Source of the DNA: Micromonospora terminaliae
GTDB taxonomy: Bacteria > Actinomycetota > Actinomycetes > Mycobacteriales > Micromonosporaceae
Direction: 5' to 3'
Length of the DNA: 64,000 nucleotides
Assembly (NCBI RefSeq): GCF_009671205.1
Contig: NZ_CP045309.1
Span: 310,001-374,000, forward strand
Of this stretch, positions 29,779-37,490 are shown in pieces. The position numbers and the translations under genes were made by a program. The notes below the pieces were generated by a model. That model was given only the letters and a program-made list of their open reading frames with translations. It ran no database searches and had not been told where the DNA came from. Position 1 is the first letter of the stretch; each line of letters opens with the position of its first letter.

Positions 29779-30897
29779 ATGGCAACCGAAGCGTTGCGAG
29801 CGCCGGCGACCACGCCGGCCCGGCCGCCACGCCGTCGCGGCGGCGGCATCCGCGGCAACGAGAACATCGCCGGCTGGCTCTTCGTCGCGCCGGTGATCGT
29901 GATCCTCGGGCTCTTCCTGCTGCTGCCGATCCTCATGGCGCTGTGGGTGAGCCTCACCGACTGGAACGGCCAGGGCAGCCCGTTCACCGGCGGCGTGCCG
30001 TTCGTGGGCGGGAAGAACTACTCCCGGCTGTTCACCGAGGACGGGCTCGCCCGCCGGGACTTCATGACCAGCATCCGCAACAACATGTACTACGTGGGCA
30101 TCGTCGTGCCGGTGCAGACCGCGCTGGCCCTCGGCCTCGCCCTCGTGGTCAACAACCGGATGCTCAAGGGGAAGGGCTTCTTCCGCAGCGCCTTCTACTT
30201 CCCCTCGGTGACCAGCTCCGTGGCGATCAGCGTGGTGTTCCTGTTCCTGTTCGCCAACTCCGGTGCGGTCAACAAGCTCCTCGGCCTCCTCGGCATCAAC
30301 GGGCCGGAGTGGTTCGCCGACTCCCGCGGCGTGCTGCACCTGCTGCTCGGCGCCGTCGGCGTGGACGCCCCGCCCGGCGCGCTCACCTCCGGCGGCCCGT
30401 TCGGGCTGACCTGGTGGGACTGGCTCTCCGGGCCGAGCGTGGCCATGGTCTCGATCATCTGCCTGGTCATCTGGACCACCTCGGGCACGTTCATGCTCAT
30501 GTTCCTGGCCGCGCTGCAGAACGTCCCGGTGGCCCTCGACGAGGCCAGCACCCTCGACGGGGCGACCCGCTGGCAGCGCTTCCGCCACGTCACCCTGCCG
30601 CTGATCAAGCCCACCATGTTCCTGGTGCTCACCCTCGGCCTGATCGGCTCCTGGCAGGTCTTCGACCAGGTGTACGTCATGAGCCAGGGCGACCCGGCCA
30701 AGACCACGCTCACCCCCGCGTACCTGTCCTACCGGACCGCCTTCCGGGACTTCGACTACGGCTCGGGCGCGGCCATCTCGTTCGTGCTGTTCCTGATCAT
30801 CATCCTGCTCACCCTGCTCCAGCGCCGGGTGATGGCCGACCGGGACGAGCCCCGGCGGGCCCGGTGGTGGCGGCGACGCGTACCGGAGAGGTCCTGA
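29779..30897 (+). CDS. sugar ABC transporter permease 1 (MalF type)
   Basis: A 372-residue MalF-like inner-membrane permease with about six transmembrane segments and the EAA loop that docks the ATPase (DEASTLDGATRWQRFRHVTLPLIKP, near 255-280). ATG 29779 follows GAGGGAGGGACGAG. It forms the translocation pore together with the next gene product. An unusually long loop around residues 175-225 (GPEWFADSRGVLHLLLGAVG...) is seen between segments. Confidence 0.94.
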   Translation: MATEALRAPATTPARPPRRRGGGIRGNENIAGWLFVAPVIVILGLFLLLPILMALWVSLTDWNGQGSPFTGGVPFVGGKNYSRLFTEDGLARRDFMTSIRNNMYYVGIVVPVQTALALGLALVVNNRMLKGKGFFRSAFYFPSVTSSVAISVVFLFLFANSGAVNKLLGLLGINGPEWFADSRGVLHLLLGAVGVDAPPGALTSGGPFGLTWWDWLSGPSVAMVSIICLVIWTTSGTFMLMFLAALQNVPVALDEASTLDGATRWQRFRHVTLPLIKPTMFLVLTLGLIGSWQVFDQVYVMSQGDPAKTTLTPAYLSYRTAFRDFDYGSGAAISFVLFLIIILLTLLQRRVMADRDEPRRARWWRRRVPERS

Positions 30898-30898
30898 C

Positions 30899-31786
30899 AT
30901 GGCCGTGCTCACCGACCGGCCGGCGACGCCCGTCGCGCGCCGCGCCGACCGCGGGCCACGCGCCCGGGTCAACCGCATCCTCGGGTACGCGGTCCTGGTC
31001 GCCTTCGGGATGATCTTCCTCTACCCGTTCGTCATCCAGCTCGGCAACTCGTTCAAGACCGAGCCGGACGCGGCGGCGAACCCCCTGTCGCCGCTGCCCG
31101 ACACGCTGACCCTGGCCGGCTTCGAGCGGATCTTCGCGGGCACCAACTTCCCGCTCTGGCTCGGCAACTCGCTGCTCGTCACCGTGCTGGTCACCCTCGG
31201 CCGGGTCTTCTTCGACTCGCTGGCCGGCTACGCGCTGGCGCGGCTGCGCTTCCGCGGCCGGGCCGGGCTGTTCGCCGCGGTCATCGCGGTGATGGCGGTA
31301 CCCGGCGTGGTGCTGCTCATCCCGAAGTTCCTGGTGCTCAAGCAGCTCGGCCTCTACGACAGCTACGCGGGCCTCGTGGTGCCGCTGCTCGCCGACGCGG
31401 CCGGGGTCTTCATCATGAAGCAGTTCTTCGAGTCGGTGCCGGTCAGCGTCGAGGAGGCGGCCCGGATCGACGGCGCGGGCGTATTCCGGACCTTCTGGTC
31501 CGTGGTGCTACCGATGGCCCGGCCGGCCCTCATCACGTTGACGATCCTGTCGTTCCAGGGCTCCTGGAACGAGTTCCCGCACAGCCTGGTCTCGGTGCAG
31601 AATCCGGACCTGTTCACCCTGCCCCGCGGGCTGGCCGACCTGGTCAGCGGCTCGCTCGGCAAGGGCACCCAGTATCCGCTCAAGCTGGGCGCCGCGCTGC
31701 TCGCCACCATCCCGGTGGCGGTGCTCTTCGTGATCTTCCAGCGCTACTTCGTGCGCGGCGCGAACGAGGGCGCCGACAAGGGCTGA
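30899..31786 (+). CDS. sugar ABC transporter permease 2 (MalG type)
   Basis: A 295-residue MalG-like permease with six transmembrane segments and the EAA motif EEAARIDGAGVFRTFWSVVLPMARP. It begins one base after the previous stop and is surely co-transcribed. No ATPase gene follows; actinobacterial sugar importers commonly share a multitask ATPase (MsiK) encoded elsewhere. A strong hairpin follows the gene. Confidence 0.94.
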   Translation: MAVLTDRPATPVARRADRGPRARVNRILGYAVLVAFGMIFLYPFVIQLGNSFKTEPDAAANPLSPLPDTLTLAGFERIFAGTNFPLWLGNSLLVTVLVTLGRVFFDSLAGYALARLRFRGRAGLFAAVIAVMAVPGVVLLIPKFLVLKQLGLYDSYAGLVVPLLADAAGVFIMKQFFESVPVSVEEAARIDGAGVFRTFWSVVLPMARPALITLTILSFQGSWNEFPHSLVSVQNPDLFTLPRGLADLVSGSLGKGTQYPLKLGAALLATIPVAVLFVIFQRYFVRGANEGADKG

Positions 31787-31791
31787 CCGGC

Positions 31792-31827
31792 GGCCGGCGG
31801 TCCCGCCCCGTGCCGGGACCGCCGGCC
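31792..31827. terminator. terminator between convergent genes
   Basis: A perfect 14-bp stem (GGCCGGCGGTCCCG, loop CCCCGTGC) lies between the permease 2 stop and the end of the minus-strand acetyltransferase gene and can serve both. Confidence 0.75.
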
Positions 31828-31838
31828 CCGGCTCAGGC

Positions 31839-32414
31839 TCAGGCGGCCGGCTCGGTGGGGACGCCGACGTGCAGGCGGACCTGCGGGACCAGCATGTCGT
31901 CCACGTCGAGCGCGCGGCCCGCGCCGTCCGGCTCCCAGCCGGTCGAGGTGAGGAACTTCCGGGTCGCCGCGTCGGCGTCGAACGCCCAGGCCACCGCGCG
32001 GGTGAAGCCGTCTTCCCGCCAGTGGTCGACCATGGCGGCGAGCAGCCGGCTGCCGTGCCCGCGCCGGCCCCAGCGCGGCTCGACCAGCAGGTCCGTCACG
32101 GCCGCCACGCCGTCGGCCAGCGCGTCGGCCGGCTCGCCCGGCGCGAGCGCCTCCGCATCGGCCGGACCGGAGGCGGCGAACCCCACCAGATACGATTGCT
32201 CGGCCTGTTCGACGGCGACCAGCACGCGGTGCGCGCCCGAGGGCGGCTCCTGCACCGCCGCGCTCCACCGCCGGGCGAGGTACGCCTCGTCCAGGTTGTC
32301 GAGCACGTGCCGGGGCAGGATCCGGCGGTACGCGGCCCGCCAGGTGGCGAGCTGGAGGCGTGCGATCTCGCCGGCGTCCTCCGGACGCGCGGGGCGGACG
32401 AACCCGAGAGCCAT
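31839..32414 (-). CDS. GNAT-family acetyltransferase
   Basis: A 191-residue GNAT protein. The N-terminal strand-helix is VRPARPEDAGEIARLQLATWRAAY and the acetyl-CoA motif is VEPRWGRRGHGSRLLAAMVDHW (R-x-x-G-x-G/S). The C terminus has the usual FLTSTGWEPDG segment. ATG 32414 is preceded by TAGGCT at 8 nt on the minus strand (complement of 32423-32428), suggesting a leaderless mRNA. The substrate is unknown. Confidence 0.88.
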   Translation of the reverse strand: MALGFVRPARPEDAGEIARLQLATWRAAYRRILPRHVLDNLDEAYLARRWSAAVQEPPSGAHRVLVAVEQAEQSYLVGFAASGPADAEALAPGEPADALADGVAAVTDLLVEPRWGRRGHGSRLLAAMVDHWREDGFTRAVAWAFDADAATRKFLTSTGWEPDGAGRALDVDDMLVPQVRLHVGVPTEPAA

Positions 32415-32449
32415 GGCACGAGAGCCTACGCAGGGCGAGGAGGGCGACG

Positions 32450-33760
32450 GTGGCGCAGGGTGCCAGGCGGGCCATCGCGCAGGTCGTCGCCGTGGTGGCG
32501 CTCGCCGTGGCGGTGACCGCCTTCCTCTCGGTGGCGGCCGTGCGGCACGGCTTCTTCGACCTCAAGGTCTACTACGGCGCGCTGACCTTCTGGGTGCACG
32601 ACGGCGGCGAGATCTACGACTTCCTCAAGGGCGGCACCCAGTACGGCTTCACCTACCCGCCGTTCGCCGCGCTGGTCATGCTGCCCATGGCGTACCTGCC
32701 GTGGCCGGCGGCCATCACCGTGAGCGTGGCCGCCACCGTGGTGGTCAGCGCCGTGGTGATCTGGTGGCTGCTCGACCCGGTGGCCCGCCGCGCCGGCTGG
32801 ACCCGCTGGTTCGTCCTGGCGGTGGCGCTCTGCCTCGCCGCCGCCTACGAGCCGATGCGCGAGACGGTCAACTTCGGCCAGGTCAACATGCTGCTGCTGT
32901 TCCTCGTGGCGGTGGACCTGCTCCGGCTGCTGCCGGCGCGCAACCGGTGGGCCGGGGTGGGCATCGGGCTGGCCACCGCGATCAAGCTGACCCCGGGCAT
33001 CTTCATCGTCTACCTGCTGGTCACCGGGCGCTGGCGGGCCGCGTTCACCGCCATGGGCGCGGCGGCCGCGGCGACCCTGGCGGCCGCCGCGCTCTTCCCG
33101 GACGCCTCCCGGGAGTTCTGGACCGAGGCGCTGTGGAACACCGACCGGGTGGGCGAGCTGGCCTTCGTCTCCAACCAGTCGCTGCGCGGGGTGGTGGCCC
33201 GGCTCGATCCGGAACACCCGAGCACCGTGGCCTGGCTCGCGCTGGTCCTCGCCACCCTGGCCGTCTGGGGCTGGCGTTCCCGGGCCGCGGTGGCCGCCGG
33301 CGACGAGGCCACCGGCCTGGCGCTGACCGGCGCCACCATGTGCCTGGTCAGCCCGGTGACCTGGGTGCACCACCTGGTCTGGCTGCTGCCCGGGCTGATC
33401 CTGCTGGTCGACAACGGCATGGCGGCCCCCGCCCGGAGCCGCCGGCGCCGCCTGCTGCTGGCCGCCGCGCTCATCGGGTACGCCTTCCTCATCAGCCGGA
33501 TCGTCTGGGCCTGGGAGAAGGACTTCACCGGCGTCGACGGGTTCCTGGGCAGCAACGCCTACGTGTGGATCAGCCTCGCGCTGCTGCTCGCCCTGCCGAT
33601 CCGGCACTGGGCCACGCCGACCGGCGGTGGCCCCGCCGAGCGGGGCGGGCCGGCCGGGTCAGCCGTCGAGCCGGGCGGTGTAGCGCAGCTCGAGGAGCCG
33701 GACCGGGTCCCGCCCGCCGTGCAGCGGGACCGCGTAGGTGGACTCCTCCCCGTCCGGTGA
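32450..33760 (+). CDS. GT87 family mannosyltransferase-like membrane protein
   Basis: This 436-residue polytopic protein matches the GT87 (DUF2029) polyprenol-phosphate-mannose-dependent alpha-mannosyltransferases, such as PimE-like enzymes acting outside the membrane on lipid glycans. It has the signature FFDLKVYYGALTFWVHDGG with the catalytic Asp, YGFTYPPFAALVMLPMAYL, and about ten hydrophobic helices. GTG 32450 follows GAGGAGGG. The C-terminal 34 codons overlap the end of the convergent acetyltransferase gene by 102 bp. That tail ([18 protein letters not shown]...) is not hydrophobic or conserved and may result from loss of an earlier stop. Confidence 0.88.
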   Translation: MAQGARRAIAQVVAVVALAVAVTAFLSVAAVRHGFFDLKVYYGALTFWVHDGGEIYDFLKGGTQYGFTYPPFAALVMLPMAYLPWPAAITVSVAATVVVSAVVIWWLLDPVARRAGWTRWFVLAVALCLAAAYEPMRETVNFGQVNMLLLFLVAVDLLRLLPARNRWAGVGIGLATAIKLTPGIFIVYLLVTGRWRAAFTAMGAAAAATLAAAALFPDASREFWTEALWNTDRVGELAFVSNQSLRGVVARLDPEHPSTVAWLALVLATLAVWGWRSRAAVAAGDEATGLALTGATMCLVSPVTWVHHLVWLLPGLILLVDNGMAAPARSRRRRLLLAAALIGYAFLISRIVWAWEKDFTGVDGFLGSNAYVWISLALLLALPIRHWATPTGGGPAERGGPAGSAVEPGGVAQLEEPDRVPPAVQRDRVGGLLPVR

Positions 33761-34210
33761 CAGCCCGGCCCGCTCGTAGAAGCGGCGGGCCCGGGCGTTG
33801 CCGGCGAGCACCCAGAGCCGGTACTCGGCCACGCCCCGCTCCGTGAGACCGGCCCGGGCCGCCGCGAACAGCGCCTGACCGGTCCCGCTGCCCCACCGCG
33901 CCGGATCCAGGTAGATCGCCAGGATCTCCCCGTACGCCGGGTCGAGGTCGCCGCGGTCCTGGTTGTTCCGGTACGGCCCGAAGGTGGTGAAACCCTCGAT
34001 CGTGCCGTCGGCCTCGGCGACCAGCGTGGTGAAGGGGTGCTCCGGGTCCGCCGTGCCGAGTTCCCGGCGGCGCTGCGCCCAGGCGGCCGGGTTCAGCCGG
34101 TCCAGCACCTCGGCCGGCATGATCCCCGCGTACCCCGACTGCCAGCCGCGGATGTGCACCCGGGCGATCGCCTCAGCGTCGTCCGGTTCCTCCCGGCGGA
34201 TGGTGACCAC
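33659..34210 (-). CDS. GNAT-family acetyltransferase
   Basis: A 183-residue GNAT enzyme. [31 protein letters not shown] at the N terminus, [22 protein letters not shown] (acetyl-CoA loop) and [17 protein letters not shown] at the C terminus are typical. GTG 34210 is the start, with a TAGAAC box 6 nt upstream on the minus strand. It overlaps the end of the GT87 gene on the opposite strand. Confidence 0.88.
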   Translation of the reverse strand: MVTIRREEPDDAEAIARVHIRGWQSGYAGIMPAEVLDRLNPAAWAQRRRELGTADPEHPFTTLVAEADGTIEGFTTFGPYRNNQDRGDLDPAYGEILAIYLDPARWGSGTGQALFAAARAGLTERGVAEYRLWVLAGNARARRFYERAGLSPDGEESTYAVPLHGGRDPVRLLELRYTARLDG

Positions 34211-34257
34211 CCGTCCGTTCTATGCCGCGCCGGGCCATCGGTCCAGCCGCCGCACTG

Positions 34258-34309
34258 CGACAACTCCAGCTCGGCGCGTCTAACGCCGCGCCGCGACCTG
34301 GAGTCGTCG
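34258..34309. repeat. 52-bp dispersed palindromic repeat, copy B
   Basis: A palindrome with arms CGACAACTCCAGCTCG and CGACCTGGAGTCGTCG, identical to copy A at 48 of 52 positions and of equal length. It lies between divergent genes (acetyltransferase and YcaQ-like), so it cannot be a terminator for both; this argues for a mobile or chromosomal-structure repeat. Confidence 0.8.
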
Positions 34310-34325
34310 TGTCAGACGGGTGGAA

Positions 34326-34331
34326 TAGGGT
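34326..34331 (+). promoter_or_regulatory. -10 box (TAGGGT) for the YcaQ-like gene
   Basis: TAGGGT ends 8 nt before the ATG at 34340 and lies 16 bp after the copy B palindrome. It predicts a leaderless or near-leaderless transcript; no -35 consensus is visible. Confidence 0.45.
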
Positions 34332-34339
34332 CCCGGACG

Positions 34340-35569
34340 ATGGCCGTACCGGAATCTCTCTCCCTCGCCCAGGCCCGCCGGATCGCCCTGGCCGCCCAGG
34401 GCTTCGCCGACCCGGCGCCCACCGGGGTGCCCACCCGCCGGCACCTGCGCCGGGTGCTCGACCGGGTCGGGCTCATCCAGATGGACTCGGTCAACGTCCT
34501 GCAACGCGCGCACTACCTGCCGCTCTACAGCCGGCTCGGGCCCTACCCGACCACCCTGCTCGACACGGCGGCCTACCGGCGTCCCCGCGACCTGTTCGAG
34601 TACTGGGCGCACGAGGCGTCGCTGGTCCCCGTGGGGCTGCACCCGGCGCTGCGCTGGCGGATGGCCAAGGCCCACGACGAGGCCTGGGGCGGCATGCGCC
34701 GGATCGCCCAGGAGCAGCCCGAGCTGGTCGCCTGGGTACGCGACGAGGTGGCCGCCCGGGGCCCGCTCACCGCCGCCGAGATCGAGCACGACGCGCCCCG
34801 GGAGACCGGCAACTGGGGCTGGAACTGGTCCACGGTCAAGCGCGCGCTCGAGTTCCTGTTCTGGGCCGGCGAGGTGACCGCCGCCGACCGCACCACCTCG
34901 TTCGCCCGCCGCTACGACCTGCCCGAGCGGGTGCTGCCGGCCGCCGTGCTGGACGCGCCCACGCCGAGCACCGCCGACGCCCACCGCACGCTGGTGGCGA
35001 TCGCCGCCCGGTCGCTGGGCGTGGCCGCCGAGCCGGAGCTGCGCGACTACTTCCGGCTGCCGGTCGCCGGTGCCCGGCAGGCCATCGCCGAGCTGGTCGA
35101 GGCCGGCGAGCTGACCCCGGTCACCGTGGCGGGGTGGCGGCAGCCGGCCTACCTGCACGCTCAGGCCCGGCTGCCCCGCTGGGTGCGCGGCAACACGCTG
35201 GTCAGCCCGTTCGACCCGCTGGTCTGGGAACGGGGCCGCACCGAGCGGCTCTTCGACTTCACCTACCGGATCGAGATCTACGTGCCCGCGCCGCAGCGGG
35301 TCTACGGCTACTACGTGCTGCCCTTCCTCCAGGGCGAACGCCTCACCGCCCGGGTCGACCTCAAGGCCGACCGGAAGGCCGGCGTGCTGCTGGTGCCGGC
35401 CGCGTGGGCGGAGCCGGGCGCCGACCCGGGGGAGACCGCGGTGGCGCTCGCCGCCGAGCTCTACCGCCTCGCCGGCTGGCTCGGCCTGGACGCGGTCGCC
35501 CCGCCCGCCGGCGGCGACCTGGCCGCTCCGCTGGCCGCCGCCCTGGTGGGCGTGGCAGGTGTACGGTGA
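34340..35569 (+). CDS. YcaQ/AlkZ-like DNA glycosylase (winged-helix HTH_42)
   Basis: A 409-residue protein of the HTH_42 superfamily, built of tandem winged-helix domains plus a beta-barrel. Known members excise alkylated bases and unhook interstrand DNA crosslinks. The catalytic Q-phi-D motif of the YcaQ-like branch is visible in [20 protein letters not shown] (Q47-M48-D49); the AlkZ branch would have Q-x-Q. Other family signatures are [13 protein letters not shown] and [19 protein letters not shown]. Length fits YcaQ (about 410). It probably protects against DNA-crosslinking metabolites, self-made or environmental. Confidence 0.9.
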   Translation: MAVPESLSLAQARRIALAAQGFADPAPTGVPTRRHLRRVLDRVGLIQMDSVNVLQRAHYLPLYSRLGPYPTTLLDTAAYRRPRDLFEYWAHEASLVPVGLHPALRWRMAKAHDEAWGGMRRIAQEQPELVAWVRDEVAARGPLTAAEIEHDAPRETGNWGWNWSTVKRALEFLFWAGEVTAADRTTSFARRYDLPERVLPAAVLDAPTPSTADAHRTLVAIAARSLGVAAEPELRDYFRLPVAGARQAIAELVEAGELTPVTVAGWRQPAYLHAQARLPRWVRGNTLVSPFDPLVWERGRTERLFDFTYRIEIYVPAPQRVYGYYVLPFLQGERLTARVDLKADRKAGVLLVPAAWAEPGADPGETAVALAAELYRLAGWLGLDAVAPPAGGDLAAPLAAALVGVAGVR

Positions 35570-35573
35570 GCGC

Positions 35574-36350
35574 GTGACGAGCGTTGACCGGCCGGCCGCC
35601 GCGCCCGACCCGCATTCGGCGACCCCGCCCGCCGGTCCCACCGGTCCGGCCCTGGCCGGACCGCCCGCCACCGTCACCGGCCCGCACGCGGAGCACGCCG
35701 TGGGGCCGCACGCGGTGCATGCCGTGGGGCCGCACGCGGTGCACGCCGTGGGGCCGCACGCGGTGCACGCCGTGGGGCCGCACGCGGTGCACGCCGTGGG
35801 GCCGCACGCGGAGCATGCCGTGGGGCCGCACGCGGAGCATGCCGCCGGGGCTTACGGGGCGCCCGGGTCGTGGCCGGCCGGGGTGGCCTACCCGGCGGTC
35901 GAGCCGGACCGGTTCACCCGCCTGGTGCTGCGGCTGCACGCTCGCGCTCCGCGCTGGGCGGTGCCCCTCGCGGCGCTCGGCTGCGTCGGCCTGGGCATGG
36001 CCTACGCCCTGCTCAGCGACCCCACCCACAGTGACCCGGACGCGCGGCCGACCTGCCTGCTCAAGCTCACCACCGGGCTGGACTGCCCGGGCTGCGGCGG
36101 CACCCGCGCCCTCTGGTACGTGCTGCACGCCGACCTGCCCGCCGCCGCCCGGCACCACTTCCTGTTCGTCTTCTCGCTGCCGTTCCTGGCCTGGCTCTTC
36201 GTGAGCTGGGCGGGCAACCGGGCCTTCGGCTGGCGGCTGCCCGAGCTGCGGATCAGCCCCAAGGTGATCGGCGGCTTCCTGGCCCTGTGGCTCGCCTTCT
36301 CGGTGGCGCGCAACCTGCCCTGGGCCCCGTTCACGTCGCTCTACGTCTGA
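35574..36350 (+). CDS. DUF2752 membrane protein with GPHAVHAV repeats
   Basis: A 258-residue protein. The C-terminal half is a DUF2752 membrane domain with CPGCGGTRALWYVLHADL (C171, C174) and three to four hydrophobic helices. The N-terminal about 90 residues are a Pro/Ala segment followed by seven tandem 8-residue repeats GPHA(V/E)HA(V/A) (residues 36-91, His-rich). GTG 35574 lies 6 nt after TACGGT, which itself overlaps the stop codon of the previous gene. The histidine repeat could bind metal or be neutral expansion. DUF2752 function is unknown. Confidence 0.85.
   Translation: MTSVDRPAAAPDPHSATPPAGPTGPALAGPPATVTGPHAEHAVGPHAVHAVGPHAVHAVGPHAVHAVGPHAVHAVGPHAEHAVGPHAEHAAGAYGAPGSWPAGVAYPAVEPDRFTRLVLRLHARAPRWAVPLAALGCVGLGMAYALLSDPTHSDPDARPTCLLKLTTGLDCPGCGGTRALWYVLHADLPAAARHHFLFVFSLPFLAWLFVSWAGNRAFGWRLPELRISPKVIGGFLALWLAFSVARNLPWAPFTSLYV
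35679..35846 (+). repeat. 7 x 24-bp in-frame tandem repeat
   Basis: Seven near-identical 24-bp units (GGCCGCACGCGGTGCACGCC plus GTGG, with GTG/GAG and C/T variants) encode GPHAVHAV-type octapeptides. High identity between units points to recent expansion, so the copy number may vary between strains. Confidence 0.9.
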
Positions 36351-36370
36351 CCGCCCGCGCAGCTCCCGCC

Positions 36371-36465
36371 GGTCGTTCCCGGCTCCGACGGTGGTTCCCG
36401 GCTCCGATGGTGGTTCCCGGCTCTCGATCGTGGTTCCCGGCGTTCCTGAGCGTGGTTCTCGCGCT
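36371..36465 (+). repeat. 19-bp degenerate tandem repeat
   Basis: Successive units of the form GGTGGTTCCCGGCTCCGAT (36371, 36390, 36409, then diverging to about 36465) follow the DUF2752 gene. Units three to five carry small insertions. No coding or regulatory sense is apparent. Confidence 0.65.
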
Positions 36466-36507
36466 TCCGGAAATCGAAGCCTGCCCCAAGCCGTTCGGCG
36501 TGCCGGC

Positions 36508-36892
36508 GGCCGTTCAGGAATCGCTCCGGCCGAGTCGCCGTCCAGCGCCTGCGTGCCTTTCGAGCTGAGTTGTTGGTGATGTCATCGCAGTCTTGTGCGC
36601 GCCCGCTCGCCGCCGACTCGTCGCCTGTCCTCCGTCGCCTGGACGGCCCTCATGGAGTAGCCGGCCGTTCAGGAGGCGCAGCCCCGGGATCGTTGTCCTG
36701 CGCCGGGTGCCTTTCGAGCTGAGTGGTTGGTGATGTCATCGCAGTCTTGTGCGCGCCCGCTCCCCGCCGACTCGTCGCCTGTCCTCCGTCGCCTGGACGG
36801 CCTCATCGAGTAGCCGGCCGTTCAGGAGGCTCAGCGCCGGGTCGTTGTCCTGCGCCTGCGTGCCTTTCGAGCTGAGTCGTCGGTGATGTCAC
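36508..36892 (+). repeat. 154-bp tandem direct repeat, about 2.5 copies
   Basis: GGCCGTTCAGGA recurs at 36508, 36663 and 36816, and TGCCTTTCGAGCTGAG at 36554, 36708 and 36861, giving a period of 153-155 bp. Units 1 and 2 are nearly identical from TGCCTTTCGAG to the next GGCCGTTCAGG; the third is cut off near 36892. The unit is not translatable as one open frame in all copies. Confidence 0.85.
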
Positions 36893-36967
36893 GGCGGGCT
36901 TGCCACTCGCGCTGACCGCTGGGCCGCCCTCCGCCCGCAAACGCCCCAGCGAGCAGTCCGCCGCTGA

Positions 36968-37012
36968 ATCTTGGAGAGTTTCTGTCCAGACCGAACGGAA
37001 ACTCTCCAAGAT
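36968..37012. repeat. 45-bp hairpin element 1
   Basis: Perfect 15-bp inverted arms (ATCTTGGAGAGTTTC and its complement) around a 15-nt centre. It is related to the element at 37371-37415: the same length and the same ends, but stem positions 9 and 11 are changed together with their partners. Confidence 0.85.
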
Positions 37013-37018
37013 CTCACC

Positions 37019-37129
37019 GCGGCCCGTTCACCGCGGCCCGTTCACCGCGGCCCGTTCACCGCGGCTTGTTCACCGCGGCCCGCACGCCGCGGTTTGTTCA
37101 CCGCGGCCCGCACGCCGCGCCCGCACGCC
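37019..37129 (+). repeat. 14-bp tandem array
   Basis: Eight adjacent units of GCGGCCCGTTCACC with variants (CTTG, TTTG, CCGCACGCC), the last 13 bp long. The period of 14 is not a codon multiple, so this is not coding. Confidence 0.85.
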
Positions 37130-37260
37130 GCGCCGCGCCCGCTGCGGCCCGGTGAGGCCGCGGTGCCCGACGAGCGTCCGAGCCTCATCGCGCATCGATC
37201 ACCTCGGGCATGATGTCGGCACCGACTCAGCTCGACAGGCTGCCGCAAGAGACCCCGCCC

Positions 37261-37350
37261 CAACGCACCGCCCCCGAACCCACCGGCCCCGAACGCACCG
37301 CCCCCCAACGCACCGCCCCCCAACGCACCGCCCCCGAACGCACCGCCCCC
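37261..37350 (+). repeat. 15-bp tandem array
   Basis: Six adjacent units of (C/G)AACGCACCGCCCCC, with one variant. They lie between the 14-bp array and the second 45-bp hairpin. Confidence 0.85.
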
Positions 37351-37370
37351 GCCGCCGGAGGGCCGCCGAG

Positions 37371-37415
37371 ATCTTGGACACTTGCCGTTCGGAGCGGACG
37401 GGAAGTGTCCAAGAT
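37371..37415. repeat. 45-bp hairpin element 2
   Basis: Inverted arms ATCTTGGACACTT and AAGTGTCCAAGAT (13 bp), extended by CCGT/ACGG after one mismatch. Relative to element 1 it has C for G at two left-arm positions and G for C at their right-arm partners, preserving pairing. It ends about 60 bp before the thyX -10 box. Confidence 0.85.
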
Positions 37416-37454
37416 TCGCAGCTGGTGCCCCGCTTCACCTCCGCGCGCCCAAGT

Positions 37455-37483
37455 TTCGCGACCGGCCCAGGGGCCACTACAGT
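37455..37483 (+). promoter_or_regulatory. thyX promoter (leaderless)
   Basis: TTCGCG (37455-37460), 17 bp, then TACAGT (37478-37483), whose last base is 7 nt before the thyX ATG. Transcription would start at or next to the initiation codon. Confidence 0.5.
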
Positions 37484-37490
37484 CGCAGGA

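Larger units (their letters stand above)
36351..37490. other. repeat-packed non-coding region before thyX
   Basis: This 1,140-bp region has no supportable gene. It holds, in order: a 19-bp tandem repeat (36371 to about 36465); two and a half copies of a 154-bp unit (36508-36892); a 45-bp hairpin (36968-37012); a 14-bp tandem array (37019-37129); a 15-bp tandem array (37261-37350); and a second related 45-bp hairpin (37371-37415). The only clear regulatory element is the thyX promoter at its right end. Long frames through it are interrupted or non-conserved in style. Confidence 0.7.

Noticed and set aside
37019..37350. CRISPR-like array
   Set aside because: Units of 14-15 bp are directly adjacent with no unique spacers and no cas genes nearby; they are simple tandem repeats.
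36900..37490. N-terminal extension of ThyX through the repeat region
   Set aside because: The extension is made of hairpin and tandem-repeat translations (e.g. HRPRTHRP); the family starts at MPEMVQPQ and a promoter precedes ATG 37491.
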